A stretch of DNA of 64,000 nt, taken from the NCBI GenBank assembly GCA_008921705.1, contig VFFE01007724.1, positions 3,954,153-4,018,152 on the forward strand. The letters are read 5' to 3'. Positions 12,029-24,031 of the stretch are shown here, one piece after another. How positions within the stretch are numbered: position 1 is the stretch's first letter; each line of letters starts with the position of its first letter. The notes under the pieces were generated by a model. It searched no databases and was not told where the DNA came from. It worked only from the letters and a program-made list of their open reading frames with translations. Origin of the DNA: Burhinus oedicnemus. Its lineage: Eukaryota > Chordata > Aves > Charadriiformes > Burhinidae. Both the position numbers and the translations under genes were made by a program.

Positions 12029-12289
12029 TCAATTATTAATATGCTCCAAAAACTTTTCAAATGACTTCGACGCTACAGACAGATTGTCATTTGGGCTCTC
12101 TGAAAGTGCCAACGCTATTTGCTCCTGGAGATAATCTGGTCTTGCCTGGATAAACTCTCCAGCATTAAGGTAGTGAGAACCTCCAAACAGGAGATGAAAG
12201 TCCTCATCGTGCTCCGACAGGCACTGATCTCTTCTGACGGACGTCCCACTGCCATCAGCAGGTTTGGCATTGCTGCCAGATGTGCGCTG
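12029..12289 (-). CDS. Candidate 3'-terminal coding exon, product unknown
   Basis: I do not recognise a family. On the minus strand an 86-codon frame runs from a possible splice acceptor to a TGA stop at 12031-12029. The acceptor context is TCTCTGATTGTCACAG, with a CAGCAG (NAGNAG) doublet at 12292-12287, and the exon would begin in phase 0. No suitable ATG starts the frame (the codon at 12298 is TTG), so it would have to be an internal or last exon. The peptide looks protein-like: mixed composition, acidic stretches such as SEHDEDFHLLFGGSHYLNAG, and a helical end KSFEKFLEHINN. CpG-containing codons are retained. Against it: the polypyrimidine tract is weak, no AATAAA lies shortly downstream, no upstream exon is recognised, and a frame of this length can arise by chance in 64 kb. 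It could also be a pseudogene exon or noise. Confidence 0.28.
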   Translation of the reverse strand, partial: QRTSGSNAKPADGSGTSVRRDQCLSEHDEDFHLLFGGSHYLNAGEFIQARPDYLQEQIALALSESPNDNLSVASKSFEKFLEHINN

Positions 12290-12298
12290 CTGTGACAA

Positions 12299-15054
12299 TC
12301 AGAGACTATCCTTGTGCTCTTGTTGGTGGGACTGATTTTACCTTCTCATGAGCATGCACCCAGTGCAGGATCAGACCTGTGGAGTGGGCAGGGGTGCTCG
12401 CCTGCTGCATCCATGGAGCTGATCCTTGGCCAAGCACCGCTGTTTGACATCGTGGGAGCATGAGCGTGTGCGTATCCTCTATCAGCATCATACCCAGACC
12501 ATAAGGTCATTTCTAGACAGGTTTTATCTGGAAAAATTAAACCATAAATGGAAAAATCTCACTAAAGTACGGCATGTCATAAAAACAACCTCTTTTTGAA
12601 ATTAATTGTATTTTGCTTTTCTTAGTTTTTTGCATGGTCCAGGACACACTGGACTGTGGCAACAGCCCACGGTCTGGGCCAGGGAGGAAAAAGGAAAACA
12701 CCAGCTCATTTCTCTGCCTCTTGCAGCTGCTGCTTGTCATGCCGAGAACCTGCCGCCAGCAGCCCCAGCTGTGCTCCCTCCGTTCGAATTTCCATTTCGG
12801 CATGTTTCACATGGCTGATCAGCGGCCATAATTTTCAGTTCCACACAGTGATGGTTCAGTGTGAGTTATCCAGGGAAAGGTATGTGTTTGCAGTATTACT
12901 TGGTATCCACCCTCTTCCCAGCCTGCTGCCAGCCTGGTGTACGCTCAGTTGTGGTGTGAACATACATTGAGGGTGCAGTCATCATAGATGGTCAGTAAAA
13001 TCACCACCGGTAAAATGAGTCCATGGTAATTTTGAAGACTCTTATATATTCTATAAAAGTCCAGCAGTCCTGGAGACAAGTGACAATCAGGGGCCAGAGC
13101 GCTCCAGTCCCTCCATGATGGACATGGCATGAAACCCAAAACAATTAGACAGCAAAGGAGGTTCTTGTCACAGCTTCTTTACATCTCCATGAAGCAAAAG
13201 CTAAAGCCAAAAAGTGCTGTTGTTCCTCCTTGGGTTTGTTCAGAGAAACTGGCAATGCTAAAGTGCCTTTACAAGTGGAAGGAAATATCCTGTGGGTTTG
13301 GAGTGCATGCATTTATTTATTTATTTAGCCTTCGTTCTGAGGAATTCACTTTGCCATACTTTAGATAAACATCCATTTAAAGCAGAGTTTTCTACGGTTG
13401 CAAATTATCTTTGTGGCTTTCATTACTATCCTGATTAGACCCCTGAGGGCAGAGCATCAGCTGGTGCAACAGGACATCGCGCCACTGATGGGCCTTAGGG
13501 CAATTAGCGCTAGTTGCAAATTTATCTCTTCATGTAACTTAGTAGCTAGATGGCACTGAAGGTATTTTGTGGCATCTACTGTCTCAGGTATGGCAAGGAG
13601 ATGACTAATTTGCCTGTGAGTGGAAAATGCAGAAATTAGTATTATTCATTTTTATTGCTGTTGGACCAAATTCTGGCTGCTGCTCTCACTGTCTCACGTA
13701 GGTGTTGTGACTGCAATAACATCTCAATGTGATGAGCAATTCAGACCCCTCACTATCCAGCCTGTCACATCCCAGCTCCATGGGCACCCCTTGGGAGAAC
13801 TGGTGCTAACACGTGCTAGTCACCTCTTGCAGATGGTCTGAAGACAGCTAGAGACTCCACGTAGATATGAGATAAGGCAAACATGAGATGTGGAGCAATT
13901 TAAGAGAAGAGGAAGAAAAGATTGAAAAAGGCTGATGGGAGAAGAAATCGCTGCTTCTGGGATTGTTTATAATTTGTGACTGACTTGGCACAGGGATTTC
14001 ATTCCTCACCACAGAGGGGAGTTGCCAAACTTGGGAGCAGCTCTGGATTTCAGAATCTCATGATTTCATCTCCTTGGCTGCTGGTACGAAACTGTGGTGC
14101 TCCAGGACCCTTATTTATTTTATGATTCAGGCAGAAAGTTCTCAGTCAGAATCACAAAATCATTATAGCTCGAACAACGTGTTCAGTGATTCAAGACCGT
14201 TTCTCACCCACGTTAGTGCTTCCCGTGCTGCTCTGCTGACTCCACCACGGTTCTCCACAGAGTTTCTCCGGCTTCAGAATTACCTTTTGGCACCGCTCCT
14301 AGTGAATGAAAATAGGAAGCTGGATTGCTTCACTAATAATCTTATTTCCAGTTTGTTTCAATTATGCTTCTTTTCCAGTGGGTGTTAAGCAGTTGTTTTC
14401 ATCTCACTGGTCCAAGGCATGTAAAATATGCATATAAGTTTGCGTATAAAGGGCTCTGAAGAGAAATAGAGGAGCCAGTGCCCCGCTTGCTGTGAATGAG
14501 TCTGTGCCAACCAGCCTAGCACTGATTTGGGGACGGAAAACCCACCCCGGCACCAGCAGTGCTGGAAGGCTGCAGGTCTCTGCAGTAGCGTGTGCTGCTG
14601 CTCGGGGACCCCAGTGCAGGTTGCTGAGGGGTTGCTGGGGGCCACCAGAGCAGCTCTTTGCTGTGTCTGTGATGTCCCTTGCAAGCACAGCCCATGGCAA
14701 AACCCGGCACAGACGGTGAGTGTGACTAATGGGATATTTAGGAATAAGACTGAGCTTTACAGGGTGTCTTTAGTCCCCCCATTCATCTATGTGAGAGCCT
14801 GTTTCCACTTCAGACTGGTGCTCAGACAGGTGACCAGGGAGACCGCAGTGTGAGGAGGGGACAGGGATGCCTTTTCCTGATTTCCTGCTGTTTTGGAGTA
14901 TATTTTGGAGCTACCTCAGTGGATCCAGCTGCCTGACAGGAGACACTTCTGACCTACTTGACTGTACTGAGGAGCAGTAGGAAGGAGAAAGAGGGTTACA
15001 TTGCTGCATAAAAGAAGCTGTGCATCTGATTGACCTAATTTTGGTCTTTCTTGC
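12299..15054. other. Unique non-coding DNA
   Basis: No gene is supported. A short (ATTT)n tract lies at about 13312-13327. A GTTCGAAT word near 12782 resembles a tRNA B box, but no matching A box or cloverleaf is present. Frames are short and overlapping. Confidence 0.5.
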
Positions 15055-15116
15055 ACTCTTTTAACTCCACTGGCTTCAGCAAAGGAGTGTCGATTTACAC
15101 CAGAAGCAGCTGACCC
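15055..15116. mobile_element. Possible relic of an ancient amniote hairpin element
   Basis: The stretch has the order AACTCCACTGGCTTCAG, then GATTTACACCAG, then AGCTGACCCGG. This follows the second arm of the hairpin-type amniote repeat suggested at 11696 and 30179. It is decayed and recognised only from memory of the consensus words. Confidence 0.35.
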
Positions 15117-18100
15117 GGTTTCCATGGCCTGCTCTCGCCGTGCACCGGGGCTGTGGTGACACTGCTGTCACCCACTGCTCCCTTTTCCCTCGGTTCAGGT
15201 TTCTGCAGGAGCACAGGACCGCGGGAGCATGCCGGGTACAAACGTGGATGCAGCCAAATTGGGGCATGGCGCAGTGGGAGCTGGGCAGCCCCCATGGCCG
15301 GGCAGGCGTTTTGCAGATGGGTTGCTCTAAGCCAGATTTTTCTTAAAAGTCCAGAGAGCCAAATCATAGTGAGAATCCCCACTGCAGGTTAACGCAAGGC
15401 CAAACTTGGCTGGGCGGGTGGGGGATGCCCAGCCCCAGCCCGCTGCAGCTCCATCCCATCCCAGCACCCTGGACCACCACCCTGGCTACCGGTCCTGTGT
15501 CCGGATGCTGTATCTCCATGATGGTGAAGGACCTAGAGATATGAACCTCCCTGAACATGGCAATCGCCATTCCCTCCCTCCTCCTGCACAGCAGCTTTGA
15601 AACCCTGTGAGAGCTGCATCAGAGGAGCCTTGGCACTGAAGTTTGTTAACGTGCTACAGTTAACTGTGTCAAAAGCTTTCTTCAGATCAAGCGAAAAGGC
15701 TCCTCACGTTTCCCTTTGATCGAAGGCAGCGAGGGTGTCACCAGTGGGTGCAGGCAGCGTGGCAGCGTTGAAAATGCTGGAGTGGCACCGCTTGTGGCTG
15801 TGGCTGGTCGTGGATCGTCCCTTCTGCAATCGCATATAAACCGCAGGAGATGAACCAATACTGCTCTGCTGCTACTAATATAATCAGGCATCCTCTGATA
15901 AATGGTCAGGAGGGGTCCAGCTGGAGCAGCTGCTAAATCTTTAGGGCCATTTCCAAGTATTTTCGGGGAACAGCAGCACAAGGTGCCTGGTGGGCAGCAG
16001 CAAAAGCAGGAAAGTCTCCTTGCCTTGGCTTTTATCTACAAACTGCCTAGTCAGATCAGCTAATTCAGGTGGGTTCATTGGTTGGATTTGAATGAAAACA
16101 CCTGTGAAAAATATTGGAAAGAGATAAACATGCTTTATTTTTGAATGTTAATAGTTTGAAACAGTCAGAAACAATCACAATAAAGTAGAAAGGAAAACAA
16201 AATCCTTGAAGGAAGGTATTCCAAGTAACTGGAAAAAATAAATGGGAAGCACTAAAAGCCATTAGTTTTTCACTGCTCCGTGTCCGCCCTGGCGCTCCCC
16301 CTTCCAGCCTCCCCAGCCTCTCGGTCAGCTCAGCAAACAGAAATTTTTCACCCAGTCTCAGCATTAAACTCCTTGTGCCAGTTTGGCCTTGGCTGGGATG
16401 ACGAAGGAAGGATGCATGGTCTGATATTTCATGATTAAATGGCTGTTTAGCTATCTCAGGGTCATCAGGGCTGACCAAGTCGAGCTGTTGGGGATGAGGT
16501 TTCTGGCTCGGGCAGCCTCGTCTTACAGCTTCTTGTGTTGGTCTCCGTTTACAAACCTGGTGAACTTCATTGTATTCATTTTACACGGTTGGTCTGAGCT
16601 CCCGCCGGAGATGCGACCACTCACCAACTAAATCGGTGGAAAAACCAAGAGCAGAGTTTGGTATGGGTCCAGCGTGCTCCTGCCTGGCCGCACGATGTTC
16701 CTCTATGTGTCCGTGCAGGTATCACGAGTGCCTGGGGTCAGACCATCCTTCTGCTTCCAGGACGTACATGCCCTGTTTTAGGAGTTTGAGCGTGGGAGGA
16801 GAAATCCACTCCCCCGCTGCTTCAACCCCAGCCTGAAACCATCCCCATTTACCTGTTACAGAAGCACAGCAAAATGCAAAACTGTTGTCAGTGCTGTCAA
16901 AATTCAGCTAAAAGGTAAAACTCAAGCCAGGAATGAGAAGTGCCTCTGCTTTCTGAGCCCTACACCTCGAGGAGGAGACCAAGCCGGCTCATGAGGGACA
17001 GAGGAGCAGATGCAGCAGCGCTTCAATACCGGCTTGCAAGGTGTCCCTGTATTTCCTGGCCACCTCCGCTTATTCTGGTTGACGAAGGCGGAGTTTTAAG
17101 CGCTTTATCTAATATAGCTATGCAAGGACAACCTGGGGATCTCAAAACACTCTTGTCCCCCAAAGAAACCCCAAGGAGTGCAGAAAACCGCAGTCATGCT
17201 GGTCCCCTGAGGGAATGGTGATAAAATGAAGATTTAACAGCTCTGAATCGTTGGGTTTCCGCACGGACCCTGTCATGAGGAGTGAAAATAAACAAAGGGA
17301 ATTTTTGCCCTGCGTACCTCGCCCAAATAAAACAGATGGCTGGGGCTGGGCGTACGCGGAGATCGGATCGCAGGAGTTTATTACTGCTGGCAGCAACCTC
17401 ATCAGCCCCGGAGCCTGCGAATGCCTTAAAATATCTGCTTGGGGTTTCTGGAGCAGCTATGCATCCTTTTGGGGTTGGGTGAATTTTATGGCTGTAATCA
17501 GACGCCTCCATTACTCATTTCTGCTCTTTCCACCCAAAATGTCTGACAAGTTCAGCTGCTAAAGGCAATCTGTAAAAACCAGGGCCCGAACTGTCAGATC
17601 GCCCAAGTGCTGCCTCGTTTCCTGCCTCGTGGCTAATGAGAGATGGGGTTGTGCTGACAGACGCCGACTGGCCGGGGAAGAGAGGGAAAGGAGAGCTGAA
17701 GTGATAAACTCCTCAATTTAAAGTGACATTTTCTGTGTTACCCGCTGCTCTGTCTCTGACAGCCTTTGCAGAGTTAAAAGAGACACCGGGGGAAAAAAAT
17801 GAAAAAAATTCTTCCCCCTGCCTGATTTTCAGATATCTGGTCTATGCCATTTATTTTTAATACTAATATGACATGGTTTAATGTTCTGTCGATTAAATTA
17901 AACTGCCAGGGTGGTGTAGATGGAGCTTGAGCTGAATCCCCAGGTGAAAAACGATCTGCCCATCCCAGCAGTTTTCCCAGCCATTGCCCTGCAGTGATGG
18001 ACACGGATCAGCTGGGTGCCAGGTTGGGAAGGATAGGGGGAGCGCAGGATACGGCTCTTCCCCATCCCGGCATTGCTATTATTTACTTTCCCCTTGTGCG

Positions 18101-18960
18101 GGAAAAGCGCTGTCAGCAGAGTGATCCGGGCGCTGCATCAACATTCCGGCTCTTGTGTCATGACATGGGAGGGGTGAAGTGGGGATGAAAATTTGCTGTG
18201 TTATTGAGACAAAGTGTTTGAGTTGACCCAGAGCAGTTGTCCTCTCCCATATGTAATTTCACAGGGAATTTTGCAGGAATTCCTCAGGAAATTAGGGAAT
18301 GGAAAACTTCTGTCAATAGTAAGGGGAAAAAAAAAAAGAAGATTTGGTTCCTACACAGACTGAATTTTAATATTACTGTGAAAAATCAGGATATGGCTCC
18401 ACACAACCCAGATGATGGGTGTTTCGGGAGGTCAGGCTCTATCTAGCCATGGTGGGTTTATCCCGAAGGACCCTGTGGATGGGAGAGGTCAAAAACCTGG
18501 TTCCCACGGGGCATCTCCAAAGCCCTCAGTGTGCCAGCAGCACAGTGGGGCTGAGGCTGCCCAGGTCCTTGGGCGCTGGGGTGTGCGGACAGGTCGGGCA
18601 CACCAATGAGGGCTGGATCTGTATCTCCACCGATTAGGAAAAAACTGGTCTCCAGGGAGGCCAGACAGGCCTATTTCATAAGCGCTTAAATCAACATGCA
18701 GGAAGCTCCTGCAGGACTGCCTCTATGGGAAAACATATAACCATTGCTCAAGTAATTTAACTAATAGAATTAAAAAAACAAACACTTTGCACAAAAAATG
18801 ACAGATGATCTACAAATAAATAACCTCTCAATATAAACACAGCAAGAAAAAGTCATTAAGTGCCTTTTAAAAGCATTGGATTTAACTTAGCAGATCTTTT
18901 TCAGATATTCCTCTCAAGCAAACCTAAGCATCAAATAATAAGTGTGTAAAGACAAGTACT
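15117..18960. other. Unique non-coding DNA
   Basis: No recognisable gene or repeat. The left part (15400-15600) is GC-rich and the right part (18640-18960) is AT-rich. Frames are short and mutually overlapping. Confidence 0.5.
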
Positions 18961-18984
18961 ATAATAGTAATAATAATAATAATG
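18961..18984. repeat. Short (TAA)n microsatellite
   Basis: About seven TAA/ATA units, with one interruption (GTAA). Confidence 0.85.
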
Positions 18985-19582
18985 CTGAAAATGCATTATG
19001 CATCTTTTCCTTTGATAAAGGTCTCTCTGCTTTTATGAAATGTTCATTATCAGTACTTTCCCCCTGTATCTGAAGAAGAGAAACCAGCGCTTTAGAGTCT
19101 GAACACTTGAGTGTGCGTGGCAGAGAACAGAGCTGACGGGACATTATTTCTGATAGAATGATGTTATGAAACTATCCTTCATGTTCCCAGAAAAATTCTT
19201 TGTGTTATTTATTTGAAATTAAGACCGACTCGGAAAAAATTTCCTTTTTTACAACAGATTCAGCTAATGTTCTGTTTTCTTGTAATTTATATTAATAATG
19301 ATTGCTCTAATCTTTTAATGTATTTCAATGGTTTCAGCAGGTTTATGGGGTAAGATTGTTATTATTTACTTCAGTGCCTAGTTTTATGTAATAACTGCAG
19401 CTTTCTGTGGAGGTAGATCAAATGCTGAAATGAAGGAAAATAAAATATAACACTGATTCTCACTGCTCATATAAGAAGCAAAAAACCAAAGAGGACAAAA
19501 AGGACAGAATGTATATTTAAAACATTAATACTACCAGCCACTCTATTTAGACTGACTGGGGTGGTGCCTTTTTATTTTATTT
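18985..19582. other. AT-rich non-coding DNA
   Basis: No gene is supported. The segment is AT-rich, with TAAT-type words near 19280-19310. It ends at the tail of the following CR1 element. Confidence 0.5.
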
Positions 19583-19660
19583 GGAATAGAATAGAATAGA
19601 ATAGAATAGAATAGAATAGAATAGAATAGAATAGAATAGAATAGAATAGAATAGAATAGA
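19583..19660 (-). repeat. (TATTC)n microsatellite on the CR1 tail
   Basis: About 15 perfect copies of the pentamer, written GAATA on the plus strand, sit exactly where a CR1 3' tail should be. Bird CR1 tails are normally a few copies of an ATTCTATG-like octamer, so this array probably expanded from that tail. Confidence 0.93.
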
Positions 19661-21445
19661 AAAGTTTGGGTTGGAAGGCACCTTTAAAGGCCATCTAGTC
19701 CAACCCCTGGGCAATAAGCAGGGACATCTTCAACAAGATCAGGTTGCTCAGAGCCCCCTCCAACCTGACCTTGAATGTTTCCAGGAATGGGACATCTACC
19801 ACCTCTCTGGGCAACCTGTGCCAATGTTTCACCGCCCTCATTGTAAAAAATTTCTTCCTTATATCTAGTCTAAATCTACCCTCTTTTAGTTTAAAGCCAT
19901 TACCCCTTGTCCTATTGCAACAGGCCCTGCTAAAAAGTTTGTCCCCATCTTTCTTATAAGATCCCTTTGAGTACTGGAAGGCTGCTATAAGGTCTTCCCG
20001 GAGCCTTCTCTTCTCCAGGCTGAACAACCCCAACTCTCTCAGCCTGTCCTCATAGCAGAGGCGATGTGGCTCCCCGCTCCAACAGGTCCATGTCTTTGCT
20101 GTGCTGGGGGCTCCAGATCTGGGTGCAGTACTCCAGGTGGGGTCTCACCAGAGTGGAGTAGAGGGGCAGAATCACCTCCCTCAACCGGCTGGCCACGCTT
20201 CTTTTGATGCAGCCCAGGATATGGTTGGCTTTCTGGACTATGAGTGCACATTGTCAGCTCATGTCCAGCTTTTCATCCACCAGTACCCTCAAGTCCTTCT
20301 CCTCAGGGCTGCTCTCAATCCCTTCATCCCCCAGCCTGTATTGATACTGGGGGTTGCCCCAGCCCAGGTGCAGTACCTTGCACTTGGCCTTATTGAACCT
20401 CATGAGGTTCACATGGGCCCACTTGTTGAGCCTCTCCAGGTCCCTCTGAATGGCATCCTTTCTCTCAGGTGTGTCAACCGCACCACTCAGATTGGTGTCA
20501 TCTGCAAACTTACTGAGGATGCACTTGATCCCACTGTCTATGTCATTGACGAAGATGTCGAAGAGTACTGGTCCCAATACAGACCCCTGAGGGACACCAC
20601 TTGTCACCAGTCTCCATCTGGGCATTGAGCCATTGACCACTACCCTCTGGATGCCACCATCCAACCAATTTCTAATCCACTGAACAGTCCACCCATCAAA
20701 TCCATATCTTTCCAATTTAGACAGAAGGATGTTGTGGGGGACCGTGTCAAAGGCCTTAGAGATGTCCAGATAGATGACATCTGTAGCTCTTGCCTTGTCC
20801 ACTGATGTATGCACTCCATCATAGAAGGCAATTAGGTTGGTCAGGCAGGACTTGCCCTTGATAAAGCCATGCTGGCTGTCTCAAATCACCTCCCTGTCCT
20901 TCATGTGCCTTAGCATAGCTTCTAGCAGGATCTGTTCCATGATCTTCCCAGGCACAGAGGTGAGGCTGATAGGTCAGTAGTTCCCAGGGCCCTCCTTTCT
21001 ACTTTTTTTAAAAATGGGTGCAATGTTTCCCTTTTTCCAGTCACCGGGGACTTCACCTGACTGCCGTGACTTTTCAAATATCATGGAGAGTGGCTTGGCA
21101 ACTACATCAGCCAATTCCCTCAGGGCTCTGGGATGCATCTCATCAGGTCCCATGGACTTCTGTATGTTCAGGTTCCTCAGGTGGTCACAAACCTGATCTT
21201 CTTTTGGAGTGGGAGGGACTTGCTCCCCCAGTCCCCGTCTTGTGGTCCATCCACTTAAGAGGTGTGGGAAGAGAGGTTGCCAGTGAAGACTGAGGCAAAA
21301 AAGTTGTTGAGTATCTCGGCCTTCTCCTCGTCTGTTGTTACCAGTTTGCCCATCTTGCCCATCGGGGGGTATGCTTTCTTTGACCTTCTTTTTCTGGCTG
21401 ACATACCTGTAGAAGCCCTTACTATTCTTTGCGTCCCTGGGTCTG
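19661..21445 (-). mobile_element. CR1 LINE, 5'-truncated, about 1.8 kb
   Basis: The 3' end is at the left: GGGTTGGAAGGCACCTTTAA and CATCTAGTCCAACCCCTGG are typical of bird CR1 3' regions on the complementary strand. Moving right come the C-terminal ORF2 region, the reverse transcriptase domain, and the linker that precedes it. Similarity fades near 21445, before the endonuclease domain, so the copy is 5'-truncated as usual for CR1. No target-site duplication is obvious. The same subfamily appears in the opposite orientation at 53723-54060. Confidence 0.95.
19695..21445 (-). pseudogene. Broken CR1 ORF2 (reverse transcriptase and C-terminal region)
   Basis: ORF2 of CR1 encodes an endonuclease and reverse transcriptase for target-primed retrotransposition. 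Here the endonuclease part is missing. Visible in order on the minus strand are a linker ([15 protein letters not shown]), the motif [20 protein letters not shown], the RT core with [28 protein letters not shown] and the catalytic FADDT box near 20470-20530, then the C-terminal segment with [12 protein letters not shown] and HRLPREVVD. It cannot be translated intact. In-frame TGA codons occur near 20973, 20870 and 20254; the first two fit CGA-to-TGA decay at CpG. There are frameshifts near 21365 (at a G-run) and again between 20250 and 20033. A dead copy, no longer able to move itself. Confidence 0.93.
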
Positions 21446-24000
21446 GACAAAACGTGGAGGAGTTCACGTGAGGGACTGATCCAGCATCGGTGTCAGGACC
21501 CTTCTCTCCTCTTTCCCTACTTCCCCACACTGTGATTTTGAGGATACTCCGGGGGTTTTAGCTCTTACACTACTGAATACGAATGTGCCTCCTGACCAGG
21601 GCTGGCCAAAGCCTCCTCAGAGACTGGAAAATAGTACAACAATTTTTCCTCCTATGGGATGACATGAAAAATAGCCAAACAACCCTTATAAAGGTGTTGC
21701 AATCAGTGGGGCTGGCAGACTGGTGCTGGGGACAGATCTCCCATCCCAGGCACAACACAGATGGAGCTGCAGGTACCAGCCCCTGCTCTATACCGCTCTG
21801 GCACTGGAGCTCCAGAAACAGTCAGGGATCCCATCCAAAGTCCCATGAAGTCAAGGGGCTCCTCTTAGCTTCAAAGCCAGGAAATACATTCTTAAAAGCT
21901 GAAGCCAGTTTTATAAACAGGCCTAAATCTGGAAACCTCTAAAAATTTATTTTATTTTTTTTCTTATATGATAATTGGAAACATGTGTGTCCAGCTCCCA
22001 CTGCGTTTTGGAAGCATCTGCCCAAAGATGAACAAGCCCTGCCGCTCGCCGGGCTGGAAACTCCTCAAATCTCCACGAACATGCAAAAGCAAAGCCTGAG
22101 AGCCAGCAGGGTGAACATCGAGAGTTTCAGGAGGGGGCCCCTGGCTTATGACTTTAAAGATGGCAATTGCAAAGGCTTTCAGATACCAAATGATTTGGCA
22201 ATGAGATTATCATAACAATGACAGACGAAGAAATGATCAGAGGAATGTGACCTCTTCTTTCCCTGTTTGAAGATTTTCTGTGGGCAAAACATGATAGCTT
22301 TATTTACCCTCTGTCAGAGAAGTATTCAGTTTTTTTCTTGCAATAAAAAAGGTCTGCAATGATTTCTTAGATTATTTGAGATATGTGAGATGAGTCATGA
22401 TGGGTTTGATACATCGCTTAGCACTTGTCCTTCCTGAGCAGTGGAGTGGATGAGCACTGCAGAGCCCAGGCCATGGGTAAACACGTTTGAACTTCTAAAT
22501 GTTATTCAGCTTTTAAACGTGAAACATTATATTGGGAAAATGTGGAATAAACCAGGCAATTTTCCTTCCAAACGATGACCCTCATTTTTAAGCCAGCTTC
22601 AAAGCTGGCTGAAATTATTCAATGTGTCAATTCTGAGGAAAAATTTCAGTGCTTCCTTTGCTCCTACCAGAAATATTTGTCTTGGTGCACCAAAATGCAG
22701 AAATATAAATGGAAATCAAATACACAAAGAATTCATTGAAAAAACCAAGCTGTGTACTTACCCAAAACAGTTGCAATCGTTTCCTGTGTTATCCTTGCAA
22801 AATTAAGAAATACTTAGAGCTAACCCTTTTGAGGGATCGGTACAGACACCGCAAAGGAAAATTAGCAGTAACTTGGAAGTTTTTTTGGTTTGTGATGTTA
22901 TCCCACAGAAACTTTAAAAAAAAAGGATTATTTTCCTTTTGCAGAAGCACTAAGGCAAAGATGGGATGCAAATAATCTTGTATTCAGAAGACTGTCATTG
23001 TTTCCCCTCACACAGCTGTAAGATTTGCGCCTTTGGCACCTATTACTCTTGATAACCATACATTTCTGATGCTGTTTTTCAGCAGCAAGCGTACCGTCTT
23101 CAAAATTAGTCATTGCAGAAAAATCCGTGTAGTGGCAGGGATGATAAAATAAAATCATGATGAGAGTGGATGAAAAATCTAACAGCCTGAATTCAGGTCA
23201 AGAGCAGCACTGATTATTTTGAAAGAAGTCCTATATTTATAAATCCTTGGCAGTGCCATCAACTCATTTTGTATCAGCAGTGAAATCAGGATTTTCTCTT
23301 AGATGAAACCCTAATCCTGAAGTAATATGCAGGTCTGTAGCACACATACGTGCAATGGGTCTGTGTACGCCTGTTGTAACTCAAGTGACCATTTGCAAAA
23401 TTGGCTTTTTCTGCCCCTGCTCAGCAACACCTGGCTGCTGGTCTTGTCACTGCCTGCACCGAGCCCTGCAAGATGAGTTGCATTGATGTGATCAGAAAAA
23501 TCGGAAGAGCCTGGGGTGCAAAGCTGAGATGAGCCAGCTCTTCCCAGAGCTTTATTTCCCCATGGGGCGTATCCTCCTGGGGCTGCCCATGGACTCTGGC
23601 CAGCCCCGCTACCATTGACACAAATTCGGGGGTTTCCAGCACTTCCCCCAGAGGGAAGGTTTCACAACAGGTTGAAGTTCAGAGTGAGGAAACGTTTCCT
23701 GGTGCGCTGCCACGTTGGCTTTTGCTTCACTCAGCAGCAGCCACCTTGGTCCAACCACCCACTTGCCCCTTGGACATTTTACTCTTCAAATGCAGTCACG
23801 CAATCCTGAGCCTCTCCTCCCCACCATGGCCAAGCCCACTGACCAAGTGCTTCATCGTTTTTCTTGCTCTTCCCTAATTCTGTCCAGTTTGTCGGCACTT
23901 CTGAGCTCATGAGCTGCTCAGAAATACAAGGATGATATTTTCCAAGCTGTTGAGGTTGATATTTTCAAAGCTGTCTGTGGGAATTGGATATCCCAATTCT
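21446..24000. other. Unique non-coding DNA
   Basis: No recognisable gene. A small hairpin, AGCCAGCTT-CA-AAGCTGGCT, lies at 22591-22610. The segment is mostly AT-rich between 22200 and 23320. Frames are short. Confidence 0.5.
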
Positions 24001-24031
24001 TCTTTTGGTTTTTTTTGGTTTTTTTTTTTTG
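24001..24031. repeat. T-rich tract
   Basis: T runs interrupted only by GG pairs; simple low-complexity sequence that could be the reverse complement of a retroposon A-tail, though no retroposon body is recognised beside it. Confidence 0.8.

Noticed and set aside
12776..12792. GTTCGAAT word resembling a tRNA internal promoter B box
   Set aside because: No A box at the right distance and no cloverleaf can be drawn.
22591..22610. Small AGCCAGCTT...AAGCTGGCT hairpin as an RNA gene
   Set aside because: The arms are only 9 bases long, too short to support a microRNA precursor or terminator claim.
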